DNA from: Tubulanus polymorphus
Lineage: Eukaryota; Nemertea; Palaeonemertea; Tubulaniformes; Tubulanidae
Length of the DNA: 64,000 nucleotides
Direction of reading: 5' to 3'
Assembly (NCBI RefSeq): GCF_964204645.1
Contig: NC_134035.1
Span: forward strand, 13,187,951 to 13,251,950
In this document: positions 37,119 to 48,412 of the stretch, piece by piece
Numbering within the stretch: position 1 is the stretch's first letter
Layout of the letters: each line of letters opens with the position of its first letter
The notes under the pieces: generated by a model
Database searches by the model: none
Told to the model about the DNA's origin: nothing
The model's input: only the letters and a program-made list of their open reading frames with translations
Position numbers and translations under genes: made by a program

Positions 37119-37385
37119 TACTCCCTCCTCTCTCCTCTCCTCATCTCTCCTCTCTCCTCTTCTCCCACTCCCCCTCTCCCTCTCCTCTTTCATCTCCTCC
37201 CTCTCTTCCCTCTCCTCTCTCTCATCTCCATCTCCCTCCTCCCTCTCGCTCTCGCTCTCGCCCACCCTCTCTCTCCCCTCTCTCTACTCTCTCCTCTCTC
37301 CCCACCCCCATTCTCCTCTCTCCCTTATCTCACCTCTCTCTCTCCTCTCACTTCCGCTCCCCCTCTCTCTCCTCCCCCCGTTTAC
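37119..37385. repeat. CT-rich low-complexity tract
   Basis: CTCTCCTCTCCTC/TCTCCCTC-type imperfect pyrimidine sequence. Plus and minus ORFs across it are artefacts. Confidence 0.9.
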
Positions 37386-38585
37386 TGATGACTTTCCCAT
37401 GTCAGTGACATCGTTCATTTCACAATTACAAACAATACTTTACGAACGATGTGACGAGCAACACAATAAACACGTCATTTCATAACCGCGATGCATCCCA
37501 GCGATTTACGGAAAATAATCGGGAAAAAATCACTATTTCTGAATTGACGCGTGTGTTTGAGGTCATTAAGAACAAAATGATGGATCATTGTCGACAGGAA
37601 TATCGTGTCATGAGCTGCAGCCACGGGGCGATGTTTTATAGTTACGAGTTCGTAACTTCTCCCGGTGTCCATCAACTTGAATTACATCGCTTTGTTTTCT
37701 CCATATAATTTTCTAACGTAATTCAAATCGTGAATGAAGAAATGACAAAAAAAATCACTATTCGGGGTTGAAATGTGCTCAATGAACGTTAAAGATTCTA
37801 AAATCCTATGACGTACTCATCTTAGTCGTGGTCTCTACTATCCTCGGGGCTAACCAGGCCAGAGCCAAGGCTTAGATGTCGAGACTTTGTCCCCTCGCAG
37901 ACCGAGGGAGCACGAAACAGTACACAAACCGATACACAAATATATAATTGAATTCTGATCGACTGGTTGTTACTTGGAAATAAGAATATTTCCGCAGCCA
38001 CCGCGACCACGATAACGCGTACAGCATGTAGGCTATCGTTAACCTTGCTATTTTCAAGTATTCGCTATATCGGGCAATTGATATTTCTTAGACTCTCCCG
38101 ATGAAGGGTGATATTGATATATCACGCGTGATATATCGAAGTCCACCTGATATTGCTAAATTACTAGAAACGCTTGTCACAATGACGTTTAGTGTGTGTG
38201 ATTAGTACCTGTTATTGTTTTAGTATCGGCACGTCGACGGTTTATACATCTCGCCTCGCTAGAATAATAAGACGCCGGTTTTTGCGGCTCGGAGATTCGC
38301 CGACTATTCGTAATCACCGGGTAGAGCTATACCTCACTCATCTTAAAACTGTGTCGTTCTTTTTACATTGAGTTGACTCATTTACCCGATAAAGTAGCGA
38401 AAAAAAAACTTGTGATGGTAATTAGAATCAGGTTCAGGGTGTCGCAGTGATCTGCGTGGCTCTACGATCCAAGTGTACCTAACCACCCGGTAACGAGTAT
38501 TCGCCGGTGCGAATTCTACTTCACGGAAAGTGGCCAGATTTTAGACGAAAAAGGTGTCTGCGTTACATCAAACACTCGGTGAATG
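37386..38585. other. No gene supported
   Basis: The 85-codon plus ORF at 37451-37708 has no recognisable domain. A short palindrome ATATATCACGCGTGATATAT lies near 38115-38140. Confidence 0.35.
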
Positions 38586-38620
38586 CTTGGAGTAATCATT
38601 TGACAAATGATTACTCCAAG
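38586..38620. repeat. CTTGGAGTAAT palindrome, copy 2 (perfect)
   Basis: The 17-bp arms CTTGGAGTAATCATTTG and CAAATGATTACTCCAAG are perfect inverted complements around a single A. This is the most complete of four copies. Confidence 0.85.
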
Positions 38621-39904
38621 GTGAATGTTACTGTTGAACTGCTCCGGGTTTCACAATGTGGAGGAATTAATGAATGATTGATATTTGAACGGGCGCGATG
38701 GTTGAGGAAAGATTAACTCCGATTCCGATGTGGCAGATGTCTAATACAAAAATTAATCCTCTGTCACCAGCACCACCAACCACACGTGAGACGGAGAGAG
38801 AGAGGGGAAAATATCTCAATCCGAATTAAAAACAATGCTCAGGTGCAATGACGTCTAAAATCTGTCAAAACACATAAAGAATTGATTCGCCTTATATCAC
38901 ACACATCTAGAAATACGGATACATGGATAGACCATAATATGGAGTCTAAACACTTAAGAGCCGTCTTTGATCTCACCGCTGTAGGATCCGAGCGATAGGT
39001 TTCTGGGGATCTAAAGATCCCTAAACACAATCCGCAGTTTTTGTAGATTTCTTTGGCCCGGTTGAGGAATTTCTGTCTTGGCAAATGACAAAACATAGGA
39101 GGGGGCCGGGCCTGCCGGCACCGCCTATAGATTCGTTTTTTTTAAGAGCGTGTATGACCATGAAACATAAATGTTTGAGTCAAGTTTTTCAGTCTCGACT
39201 TAAACCCAAAAGTGGTGTTAGATCCTAAGAATCGTATTAAGTTGATAGAAAAGGAAGTTGCTGTTATACTGGTTTTAATGCTGGTAATAATCAGACCTGT
39301 GGAACTGACCCCTTATTGTTGTAGTGATTATTGTTGTTTTGATACTGGAATTCAAAACAAAAAAAATATAAAAAGAGAATTCAGCCGTGTACCAAACACA
39401 AAACAGAGTCAGAAAAATGTCCGGTATTTAGAATTAGCCAATCAGCGCGGAGTGTGTTAGACTAGCCGCCACCGAGGAAAGACGATGTCGAAATTAGTTC
39501 GCTGTTTTTTCTGACCGGTAAATGAAGGAAGCGTAAAGGATGTCACGTTTAGGAAGAGAGAAAGAGAGAGTTAGTGAAGAGGGAAGAGAGAGAGAGAGCT
39601 AGTGAGAGTGCGGTAGAGTGATGCGGTGCGTAATGAACTCGATTCATTGATGTAAGAACAGGGAGGGAGATGAGGGGAGGGATGAAGGAGAGGGGAGGGG
39701 AGAGGGGGAGGGTGCGCTCAGTGATCACTGATCAAAGACTATAGCACTATATCCCGTACTGTATCAAACGATAAGCGTCAAATTGACGCGTAGTTACTGG
39801 ACTCGACACTAAACAGAGATCAACTGATTCTGGCACCTGCTCAACTTAGAAAACTAGATGAAGAATGATGAATCGAGGAGTCAGCTGGATGTATGCAGGG
39901 CTCA
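38621..39904. other. No gene; purine-rich patch at 39540-39715
   Basis: GAGAGA/GGGAGG low-complexity sequence at about 39550-39715. The short ORFs at 38839-39096 (minus) and 39212-39460 (plus) are unsupported. Confidence 0.4.
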
Positions 39905-40395
39905 CACTAGCTTTAAGACCAGTTTAAGCTCATTTTGGTTCTATAACCAATCTAACAACTTGAGACCAGTCGGTTTTGGTTCTATAGCCAATCTAACAAC
40001 AACTTGAGACCATTCTAAGCTCATTTTAGTTCTATAACCGATCTAACAACTTGAGACCAGTCTGTTTTGGTTCTATAGCCAATCTAACAACAACTTGAGA
40101 CCATTCTAAGCTCATTTTGGTTCTATAACCAATCTAACAACTTGAGACCAGTCTAAGCTCATTTCGGTTCTATAACCAATCTAACAACTTGAGACCAGTC
40201 TGTTTTGGTTCTATAGCCAATCTAATAACAACTTGAGGCCATTCTAAGCTAATTTTGGTTCAAAAACCAATCAAGCAACTTAAGACTAGTCTAAGCTCAT
40301 CTTATATTTCTAAAGCCAATAAGACCAGTCTAAACTCATTTTGGTTTTTATTTGGTTCTATAACAAATCTGCCAACATAAGACCAGTTTTACGAT
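39905..40395. repeat. 47-bp family array with two unit variants
   Basis: About ten units of the GGTTCTATAACCAATCTAAC/CTTGAGACCAGTCTAAGCTC family. A shorter variant (ACCAGTCTGTTTTGGTTCTA, TAGCCAATCTAACAACAACT) alternates with the full unit at about 39970, 40060 and 40200, giving a higher-order pattern. Confidence 0.88.
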
Positions 40396-41716
40396 TGGCT
40401 ATTTTGAAGTGAAGACACTGCAGTGTAACTCGGCGTTAATTGAGTCGGGATTATATGTCGATAACGCAACATGTGTGGCGGTTATGAGGTTGTATGAATC
40501 TGCAGTAACGTGAGGCGGTTAATTATTGTCCCGTTACAGCCCGATTGACAAGTTCGAAGACAACGGACTCTTTTCAAATACACGCTCTACAAGAGACACT
40601 GTGTTAATTACAAACTGTTTCGCGCGGGACATCAATTTGTCAATTATATTCAGACGCACACGTATATCGATATTTTGGCTTAAGGCTACATAGCTATAGA
40701 TTACTATATGAGGTAGTAGACCTAACTCTTCTGAAGACAGTTGCATTACCCATTGATAAACGGTTCCGTATTACTCGTTACAAGCAGTTGTGCATAATAA
40801 CCACAAGTGATAAACGCTTCCGCAGATATATGTCATTTTGTTCAATTCAAGTCTCATCTGATAAACATAACTTTTCCCTGCTTGCTTTGACACTCCAGAG
40901 CGCAGCGCTTTGAACTTTGTCTCTGAAATAACGTATTTTAGTGTAGTCTTAGTTCACCCAGTCCTGGCAGTGGTTATCTACACAGTGATCTCCGTCGCTC
41001 TACGATCCTAGCGTCTGTGGTACATCAGACGCTGAGGTTCTTGGTGAAAATATTTACGCTGACTATCAATATGAAGAATGGCATCTAATTTTTTTCTATA
41101 CCGTCGATTGTTCAGCCCACGTCCAGTCAGAAAAACAAGTCTCATCCATTGATAAATTGCGCCTAGGTACTAGAGCCACCAGTTCTACAGATTTTATACA
41201 GTAATAAGGGGATGTCATCAGGCATATGTTATCTAGGATTATCACCTCCTCCGAATATGAAGGTCGCAGATCGGCGATTTCTCAGAATTGCATTCTGGTC
41301 AGTATCACTGTGGTCACCACGTATCACATTACGCCCTAAGATGACTTGTAAGAAATAACCGCATAATCAATCATTTATTTTCTGTATCTCGCCATAAAAA
41401 GCGTCACAATCTTGATTGCAATTAATGATAATGTCGGCTTCGCGTACGTGGCATCGAAAGCACGAGAGCCGCGAGAAACAACACGAATACGTCCATCTAT
41501 CATCGCGCAGTCGCTGATGTGACTTCGGGTTATTTCGTAGTACCGAGCAGCAGGGGTATGTGACGTCATCAAAGATGGTGGATTTACGCGCAAAAAACTA
41601 ATTTTCAGTTAATGCGGCTTCGGGTTATTCCGTGTGGCTGGGATAATTCATCGAGAGATAACTTTTATACCCAATCAATAAATCTGGATCATTCCTTCCC
41701 AGACATTCATACACAG
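40396..41716. other. No gene; dispersed repeat at 41505-41606
   Basis: GACTTCGGGTTATTTCGTAG, GACGTCA and AAGATGGTGGATTTACGCGC (41505-41606) recur at 45718-45812. No gene is supported. Confidence 0.45.
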
Positions 41717-42622
41717 TCTGTAAAGATAATCTTTGATACCCAGTCCAGGAGACTGAATTCTTGATACCCAGTCCAGGAGACTGAATCCTTGATACCCAGT
41801 CCAGGAGACTGAATCCTTGATACCCAGTCCAGGAGACTGAATCCTTGATACCCAGTCCAGGAGACTGAATCCTTGATACCTAGTCCAGGAGACTGAATCC
41901 TTGATACCCAGTCCAGGAGACTGAATCCTTGATACCCAGTCCAGGAGACTGAATCCTTGATACCCAGTCCAGGAGACTGTATCCTTGATACCCAGTCCAG
42001 GAGACTGAATCCTTGATACCCAGTCCAGGAGACTGAATCCTTGATACCCAGTCCAGGAGATTGAATCCTTGATACCCAGTCCAGGAGATTGAATCCTTGA
42101 TACCCAGTCCAGGAGACTGAATCCTTGATACCCAGTCCAGGAGACTGAATCCTTGATACCCAGTCCAGGAGATTGAATCCTTGATACCCAGTCCAGGAGA
42201 TTGAATCCTTGATACCCAGTCCAGGAGACTGAATCCTTGATACCCAGTCCAGGAGACTGAATCCTTGATACCCAGTCCAGGAGACTGTATCCTTGATACC
42301 CAGTCCAGGAGACTGAATCCTTGATACCCAGTCCAGGAGACTGAATCCTTGATACCCAGTCCAGGAGATTGAATCCTTGATACCCAGTCCAGGAGATTGA
42401 ATCCTTGATACCCAGTCCAGGAGACTGAATCCTTGATACCCAGTCCAGGAGACTGAATCCTTGATACCCAGTCCAGGAGATTGAATCCTTGATACCCAGT
42501 CCAGGAGATTGAATCCTTGATACCCAGTCCAGGAGACTGAATCCTTGATACCCAGTCCAGGAGACTGAATCCTTGATACCTAGTTTAGGAGACTGAATCC
42601 TTGATACCTAGTCTACGAAGCC
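41717..42622. repeat. 28-bp minisatellite, about 32 copies, with 308-bp higher-order repeat
   Basis: The unit is TTGATACCCAGTCCAGGAGA followed by CTGAATCC. Variants are ATTGAATCC and CTGTATCC. The order of variants in units 9-19 (first CTGTATCC at about 41977) is exactly repeated in units 20-30 (at about 42285): one CTGTA, two CTGAA, two TTGAA, two CTGAA, two TTGAA, two CTGAA. The spacing is 308 bp, equal to 11 units. Confidence 0.97.
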
Positions 42623-42761
42623 ATGAAACTTCTCTCCCTTCGGTCTCTTCATACACACGTTCGATGCAATCTTTTATACCGTGGTAATTATTGTCATAAC
42701 CTTAATGATATAGAGCGCTACGAAAGAATTGTAACCGATCTATAACAGATCTACTAGCGGC

Positions 42762-42762
<1 letters not shown>
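42623..42762. other. Short spacer, nothing recognised
   Basis: No exon or repeat recognised. Confidence 0.3.

Positions 42763-42802
<40 letters not shown>
42763..42802. repeat. (GCT)13 trinucleotide repeat
   Basis: About thirteen uninterrupted GCT/CTG units. No ORF of convincing length surrounds it, so it looks non-coding. Confidence 0.95.
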
Positions 42803-42804
<2 letters not shown>

Positions 42805-43235
42805 TCTGGGGCTATACGTATTTCTAATTAGATACTGATTAATACTAAACGATCAGTGGCCGCCGATAAATGGTCAATAGAACATATTTATCAACGCTTT
42901 ACGATAAATCAGTTCGAACCGGCGGTAATGAGAACCAACACGTAATAGTTGCTATTATAACCCGGAACGTTATATAGTAATGCAATAATTTCCATCAGCG
43001 AATATAGAAATATCGGAGTGATTATTACAACTACAGAAGGATAGATTTAAGATCACCGTGATTACTGCACGGATAAATCTATATAATCTATATAACTTAA
43101 TGATGTGGTGTGATATTGCTAAATACGTTATAGCATCAGAATCGTTCATACTGATGACGAATGAAACACTAATCCGTGTTAACTGTAGATTGATGAAAAT
43201 GTCCCGCAATAGATTCTTAATGATAGAATCTATTG

Positions 43236-43550
43236 AATCGAAAGCACAAATTTCAGCTGTTGACTAACGGCCATCAACATCCACCCGATGATGGCTGTTA
43301 GTCAACAGTCGAAGCGTTGTGGTTTCATTTTATTAAACGATTAAACGAATAACCTTTTTGGCATCTATTTAACGAAGGCTGATAGTTGTAGCTTCGTATA
43401 AACTATTATGAATTCTTAACATAAAACTTAAAACACCTGAAGGAACCCGACCCAACTGCATATGTTAACATTCATTACATTTGTAGATTACTATATTATG
43501 GTAACGATAAACCATTTAATTCTGAACTTTAAGATTTCGCTTTCCAATAT
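43236..43550. mobile_element. Recent dispersed element, copy 1 (315 bp)
   Basis: From AATCGAAAGCACAAATTTCA to TCGCTTTCCAATAT it is nearly identical to 47001-47332. Flanks on both sides are unrelated, so the boundaries are sharp. It contains a 20-bp-arm hairpin (CTGTTGACTAACGGCCATCA and TGATGGCTGTTAGTCAACAG) near the left end. The termini share a weak inverted similarity (CGAAAGC versus GCTTTCC). There is no protein-coding capacity. Confidence 0.8.
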
Positions 43551-44559
43551 GTTTGGCATATAGATATGCAATCTATCTCTTTTGACTCAATTCAATTGAA
43601 ACTATTTGAGGCATTTCTATGAAAAAGAATCTTTATGTAACTCTACGTCAATTATCATCATTTTATGTATTTTTTCAATTTATGAAATACGTAGCTGAAG
43701 GCGGAATTGGTGGAGGGGAAAGGGGAGAACATATGGGGGTGGCAGAAACCAAATCACAAGAAACAGGATCCGATGATGAAGGAAAGGGCGATGAAATTTG
43801 TGCCGGTCTTATTTGCCTTTATCGAAGAAGACCCATAAAAAAACGATGGCAGTGTCATCAGCGTCGACACTTCGCTCGTTCGGGGCAGATTGCTGTCAGT
43901 TTTGTTTTTTATCGTTACTACTCGCAAACCGGATGAACTATCTATAATACAAAAGATAAATTTACAAATAATGACGTCATTAGGTGTGTACCACCGCCGA
44001 AATGTATAAATAACGCGAGCACGGGCGGTGCCAGTGACGTCACACACAGTAAAACAAGACGACAACTGACGATACATGCACAGACGAAATCTCGCGTATT
44101 CTCGCATGAGGCGCGAGACGTCGACGACGAGATTTCAAAGCTAATCATCGGTAGAACGATTGGTAATAACGACGCTCGGCGAGCGAGGCTATCAATCTTT
44201 GTTGATTTCCGATCGAGTTAATAGGTTTGACTTGTTGTGGATTATAGTTAAATCTGTGACAGTGTTTGTACTCTGATTGCCACTCGTCATTCAACTCGAC
44301 ACAAAACTACGACACGCCGGGGATTTTTTGTCCTTCGTTTCTCATTCGAATAATCAGGTGTTAACTGTGAGAGCTCTTCGCGACACTGCTCCTCAATAAA
44401 CCGTTTACACAAATCGATTTCGCATATTGCGAGTGCGCGCGCGTCGTCTTTTAAAAACGTTCTGAAACATCAGATCGAAGTTTTTTTTGGTCGAGAATTG
44501 GGAAAGTTCAATCATTCGTTCAAAAGAGTGTATAATGAGAATTTTGATTTTCAAATTTT
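43551..44559. other. No gene supported
   Basis: Opposed ORFs at 43619-43936 (plus) and 43754-44107 (minus) have no recognisable domain. Confidence 0.35.
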
Positions 44560-44965
44560 TAAGATTGCTAGATCGACTATCGAACCAAAATGAGTTCAGT
44601 CTGGTCTGAAAGTTATTAGATTGGTTATGGAACTAAAATGAGCTTAGTTTAGTCTTCAGCTGTTAGATTGGTTATAGAACCAAAACGATCGTAGACTGGT
44701 CCAAACTTGTTAGATTGGTCATAGAACAAACAATGATCTTTGGTATTGAATTGTTTGCTTGGCTATAGAACCAAAATGGTATTTAAGTTGTTATATTGTT
44801 TATAGAACTAAAATGAGCTCAGACTGGTCTTCAGCTGTTAGATTGGTTATAGAACCAAAATTATCTTAAACTTTAGGTCTTTAGTTGTTTGCTTGAAATG
44901 ATCTTTGACGAGTCTTGAGTTGTTAGATAAGTTTCGGCTGATCTTAAGTCTAAGGCTTGATTGTG
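44560..44965. repeat. Diverged 47-bp family array
   Basis: About eight eroded units with TGTTAGATTGGTTATAGAAC, CAAAATGAGCTTAGAC and TGGTCTTCAGC words. The right end TAAGTCTAAGGCTTGATTGT then GCGGCATGTTCC resembles a decayed MITE terminus. Confidence 0.8.
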
Positions 44966-45717
44966 CGGCATGTTCCAGCAGAAAAAAATGCTCATGATGG
45001 TGTCATGCAAGTCAAATCAGGGAGGGAAACATCCCTATCAAATCAAAGTCTTTATCGAATCAAAGAACAAGAGAATGACCGCCTTAATGAACTAAGAATA
45101 CTTGCATCTAGCAATCAGAGATCAGACAATCGTCATCAGACAGCACAGTACAGGTGATGGTCAAACGAACTACCGCTACTAAACGACGAACATCAAATCC
45201 GGCGTAATTGCTTGACTTCAGCAGCAACCCCCGATTGAGAACGGTATAACTCATTCGTCGAATTATTGTATTAATCGCCGTATTTTTTTCCCCTGTATAA
45301 ATAATTATCATTCGAATAATCGGTATTTCGTGAAAGATTCCCGAACTAACGACGGTAAGAGTGTAATTTACTCGACAATATCGGTCATAATTTATAATGA
45401 TTCTTCCGGTGAAAATAATGCGCTTTGATCTATAAAGACGACTCGAACCAACTAAAATATTCATGGCTTCTTAGATCAGACTGTCGCTCGTAAATTAGGT
45501 ATTTATGCCCGCCGATATTAAACCCTTGTCCGGCAGCATCGCACGCGCACTGTTGCCGCTCTCCGTGAGTTCCTGTAGGTAGCATCACACCTGAACTGGG
45601 CTTTAATTATTAATTCGTGTTAAACTACCGCAGTGTCACGAAACAGAATAACCCAGTAAAATAAATGATTGATTATTAAGAAATAAATAACACGAATATA
45701 TATATCACCGTCGCACT
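44966..45717. other. No gene supported
   Basis: The 118-codon minus ORF at 45108-45464 has no recognisable domain or signal. Confidence 0.35.
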
Positions 45718-45812
45718 TCGAAGTAATGACTTCGGGTTATTTCGTAGGTCGAGCGGCAGGGAGAAATGACGTCACACAAGATGGTGGATCTTGCGCGCAA
45801 AAAACTGAATGA
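45718..45812. repeat. Dispersed repeat, copy 2 (pair at 41505)
   Basis: GACTTCGGGTTATTTCGTAG, GACGTCACACAAGATGGTGG and CGCGCAAAAAACT match 41505-41606 over about 90 bp. Confidence 0.65.
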
Positions 45813-46059
45813 TGATCTTCTCTCATTCTCAAACCTTCTCAGACCTTTTCATAATGATGAGTCGTTAACGACGACCTTCTCGTTGTCAATGACTTCAGCG
45901 ATTCGGTAAAATGGTGATTACTTTCTTAACGATTCGTCATTTCGTCATTTGAATTTTCAACTTTTCAGTTATGAAAGTTTCAGTAATGTCGCTCCTAGCA
46001 TCGAACGCATGAATAAGGATATATCATTATGAAGTCTGTAACTTTTTTCGAAGCATCCT
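45813..46059. other. No gene recognised
   Basis: No exon or repeat recognised. Confidence 0.35.
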
Positions 46060-46333
46060 ATTCCTGTCCCCTCCCTCTCTCTCTCCCTATCCCTCTACCC
46101 TCTACCCTCTCCATCTCCGTCTCCGTCTCCGTCTGCCTCTGCCTCTGCCTCTGCCTCTCCCTCTCCCTCTCCCTCTCCCTCTCTCTCTCCCTCTCCCTCG
46201 CTCCCTCGCTCCCTCGCTCCCTCGCTCCCTCTCCCTCTCCCTCTCCCTCTCCCTCACTCCCTCTCCCTCTCCCTCACTCCCTCTCCCTCTCCGTCTCCGT
46301 CTCCGTCTCCCTCTCCCTCTCCCTCTCGCTCTA
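46060..46333. repeat. CT-rich hexanucleotide microsatellite
   Basis: CTCCCT, CTCTGC, CTCCGT and CTCGCT hexamers in blocks; homogeneous blocks suggest slippage. Confidence 0.95.
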
Positions 46334-47000
46334 ATTTTTTCTTATGTAATCTGTTGACAGACGACGGTGAGAAGAAATTGTATTTATTGACTAAAAAGAA
46401 ACCGTGTTTATCGTAGAGCAGCGTTCGGCTGTCGTTCTGTCGTTCTGTCTAGATGCCGGTTGTACGTTGTAACACGAACTGTTAGCTGTCGTATTTCAGT
46501 AATTCTTTCATAACCAATGAACTAGGGAGAAACATGAAACTGACTATAATTTGAGAATGAGTGAGAAGAGAGAGAAAGAAAGAAGCGAGAATGCTGAGAT
46601 GTTGGGTGCTGAATCTACGACGAATAATGGCGTCGTGTGTCTTCATACGCCCAGTGGCGAAACGTATTTAGGTAGATAGTTTTTTCTAGGGGAAACAAGT
46701 ACAAAACTACAAGCAAAACGGTGTGGATAAAACTTGCACAACTTGGGGGGGGGATCTTTCTTTAAAGGATGATTTACTTCTACGTTTGATATAGAACCCG
46801 TGCCAAAAAACGTCGAAGGAGGTCTTTTAACTATTCAGATCCTACTCTTCGGAATTGATTATAACCTCGTAACAAAAGACAATCTCCATCTGTCTCAGCC
46901 TTAAAATCCAGATTGAAAACACTGTTCTTTTTATAAACACCTATACGGTGATTAGTTTTTAACTTGTAATATAAGAAATCCAGTTTTAGAATGTGATACA
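46334..47000. other. No gene recognised
   Basis: No exon recognised; a run of eight G lies near 46745. Confidence 0.4.
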
Positions 47001-47332
47001 AATCGAAAGCACAAATTTCAGCTGTTGACTAACGGCCATCAACATCCACCCGATGATGGCTGTTAGTCAACAGTCGAAGCGTTGTGGTTTCATTTTATTA
47101 AACGATTAAACGAATTTTAAAATTCTATTGTGCGACCTTTTTGGCATCTATTTAACGAAGGCTGATAGTTGTAGCTTCGTATAAAATATTATGAATTCTT
47201 AACATAAACTTAAAACACCTGAAGGAACCCGACCCAACTGCATGTGTTAACATTCATTACATTTGTAGATTACTATATTATGGTAACGATAAACCATTTA
47301 ATTCTGAACTTTAAGAATTCGCTTTCCAATAT
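47001..47332. mobile_element. Recent dispersed element, copy 2 (332 bp)
   Basis: Same orientation as 43236-43550. The main difference is about 17 extra bases (TTTAAAATTCTATTGTG region near 47115), plus a handful of substitutions. It contains the same 20-bp-arm hairpin. Confidence 0.8.
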
Positions 47333-47865
47333 ATGTATAAGAAAATATGCTATTATTATATTATCATCATTACTTTTATCATTACATTATCAAATTGATA
47401 ATAACCATATCTACAGAGTAATGTCTGTACTTTATGTAAGATGAGAAAATAGATTCATTTTTAAGAAGATATCCGATTTGCTCGAATCTGTCGCTTTTCG
47501 AGAGGATAAATTTCGCGTGTATGTTTCACACGACGGGTACTCAGCGATATTCATACAGACTACACGCGTTTCCTGTTTATCAATATGCGGAAATTCCAAG
47601 GCAAAATTTGACGTAAAACCATTAAACACAACTCTCTTAAAACTGATAGAAAACGGATACAACAATAGATAACACATGATTTTTCGATTTTCGAATGCGC
47701 TAAGAACAATTCTAAAGTGTGGTTCTTGAAACTAAACCCCGCTAGTCTACTTGATGTCGTCAAGGATCTAACAACGTGTGAATTTAAGGGCTCTCGTCGT
47801 GGTAAGGTTAAAACTTGAAAAAACGTAATTATTCATTTTAAACAAGTATTTCATTATCATTTGCA
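47333..47865. other. Unassigned; protein-like ORF at 47478-47672
   Basis: The plus frame reads FREDKFRVYVSHDGYSAIFI and ends IENGYNNR-stop. It looks less repetitive than its surroundings, but I see no domain, no acceptable start in context and no matching exon, so it is not called a gene. Confidence 0.25.
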
Positions 47866-48017
47866 GTAGGATCCAGCGGTTCATAATTCGAGTTAACTCT
47901 GAGTTCGAATTTAAGATTCGATGAATTTACTCTGAAGCCAATCCACAGTTCCGAGCTCAACTCAGAGTGAAAACATCGAAAATGGAGTAATCTTAACTCT
48001 AACTCACAGCTGTAGTA
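47866..48017. mobile_element. MITE family member, dimeric and eroded
   Basis: GGATCCAGCGGTTCATAATT, an internal CCAATCCACAGTTCCGAGCT, and a right end TCTAACTCACAGCTGTAGTA then CTGGGTTC. It merges directly into the 20-bp array, which begins with the same terminal words. Confidence 0.55.
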
Positions 48018-48412
48018 CTGGGTTCAGAAATTTCGAACTGTGGAACTGAGTCCAGAACTGTGGAACTGGTTCCAGAACACCGTGGAACCGGGGTCTTAAC
48101 TGTGAAACTGGGTTCGAACTGTGGAAATGAGTCCAGAACTCTGTGGAACTGAGTACAGAACTGTGGAACTGAGTATAGAACACTGTGGAACTGGGTCCTG
48201 AACTGTGGAACTGAGAACATAACTGTGGAACTGAGTACAGAACTGTGGAACTGAGTCCAGAACAGTGTGGAACTGGGTCCAGAACTGTGAAACTGAGTAC
48301 AGAACTGTGGAACTGGAACCTGAACTGTGGAACTGGATCCAGAACTGTGGAACTGTGTCCAGAACTGTGGAACTGAGAACAGAACTGTGGAACTGGAACC
48401 TGAACTGTGGAG
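48018..48412. repeat. 20-bp tandem array, about 19 copies
   Basis: The unit is AACTGTGGAACTGAGTCCAG with variants GAGTACAG, GGAACCTG and GAGAACAG. The array is directly continuous with the MITE at 47866-48017, whose right terminus is the same sequence. Confidence 0.93.

Noticed and set aside
42763-42802. (GCT)13 as a coding poly-Gln/Ala/Leu tract
   Set aside because: No surrounding ORF or splice context in any frame; treated as non-coding.
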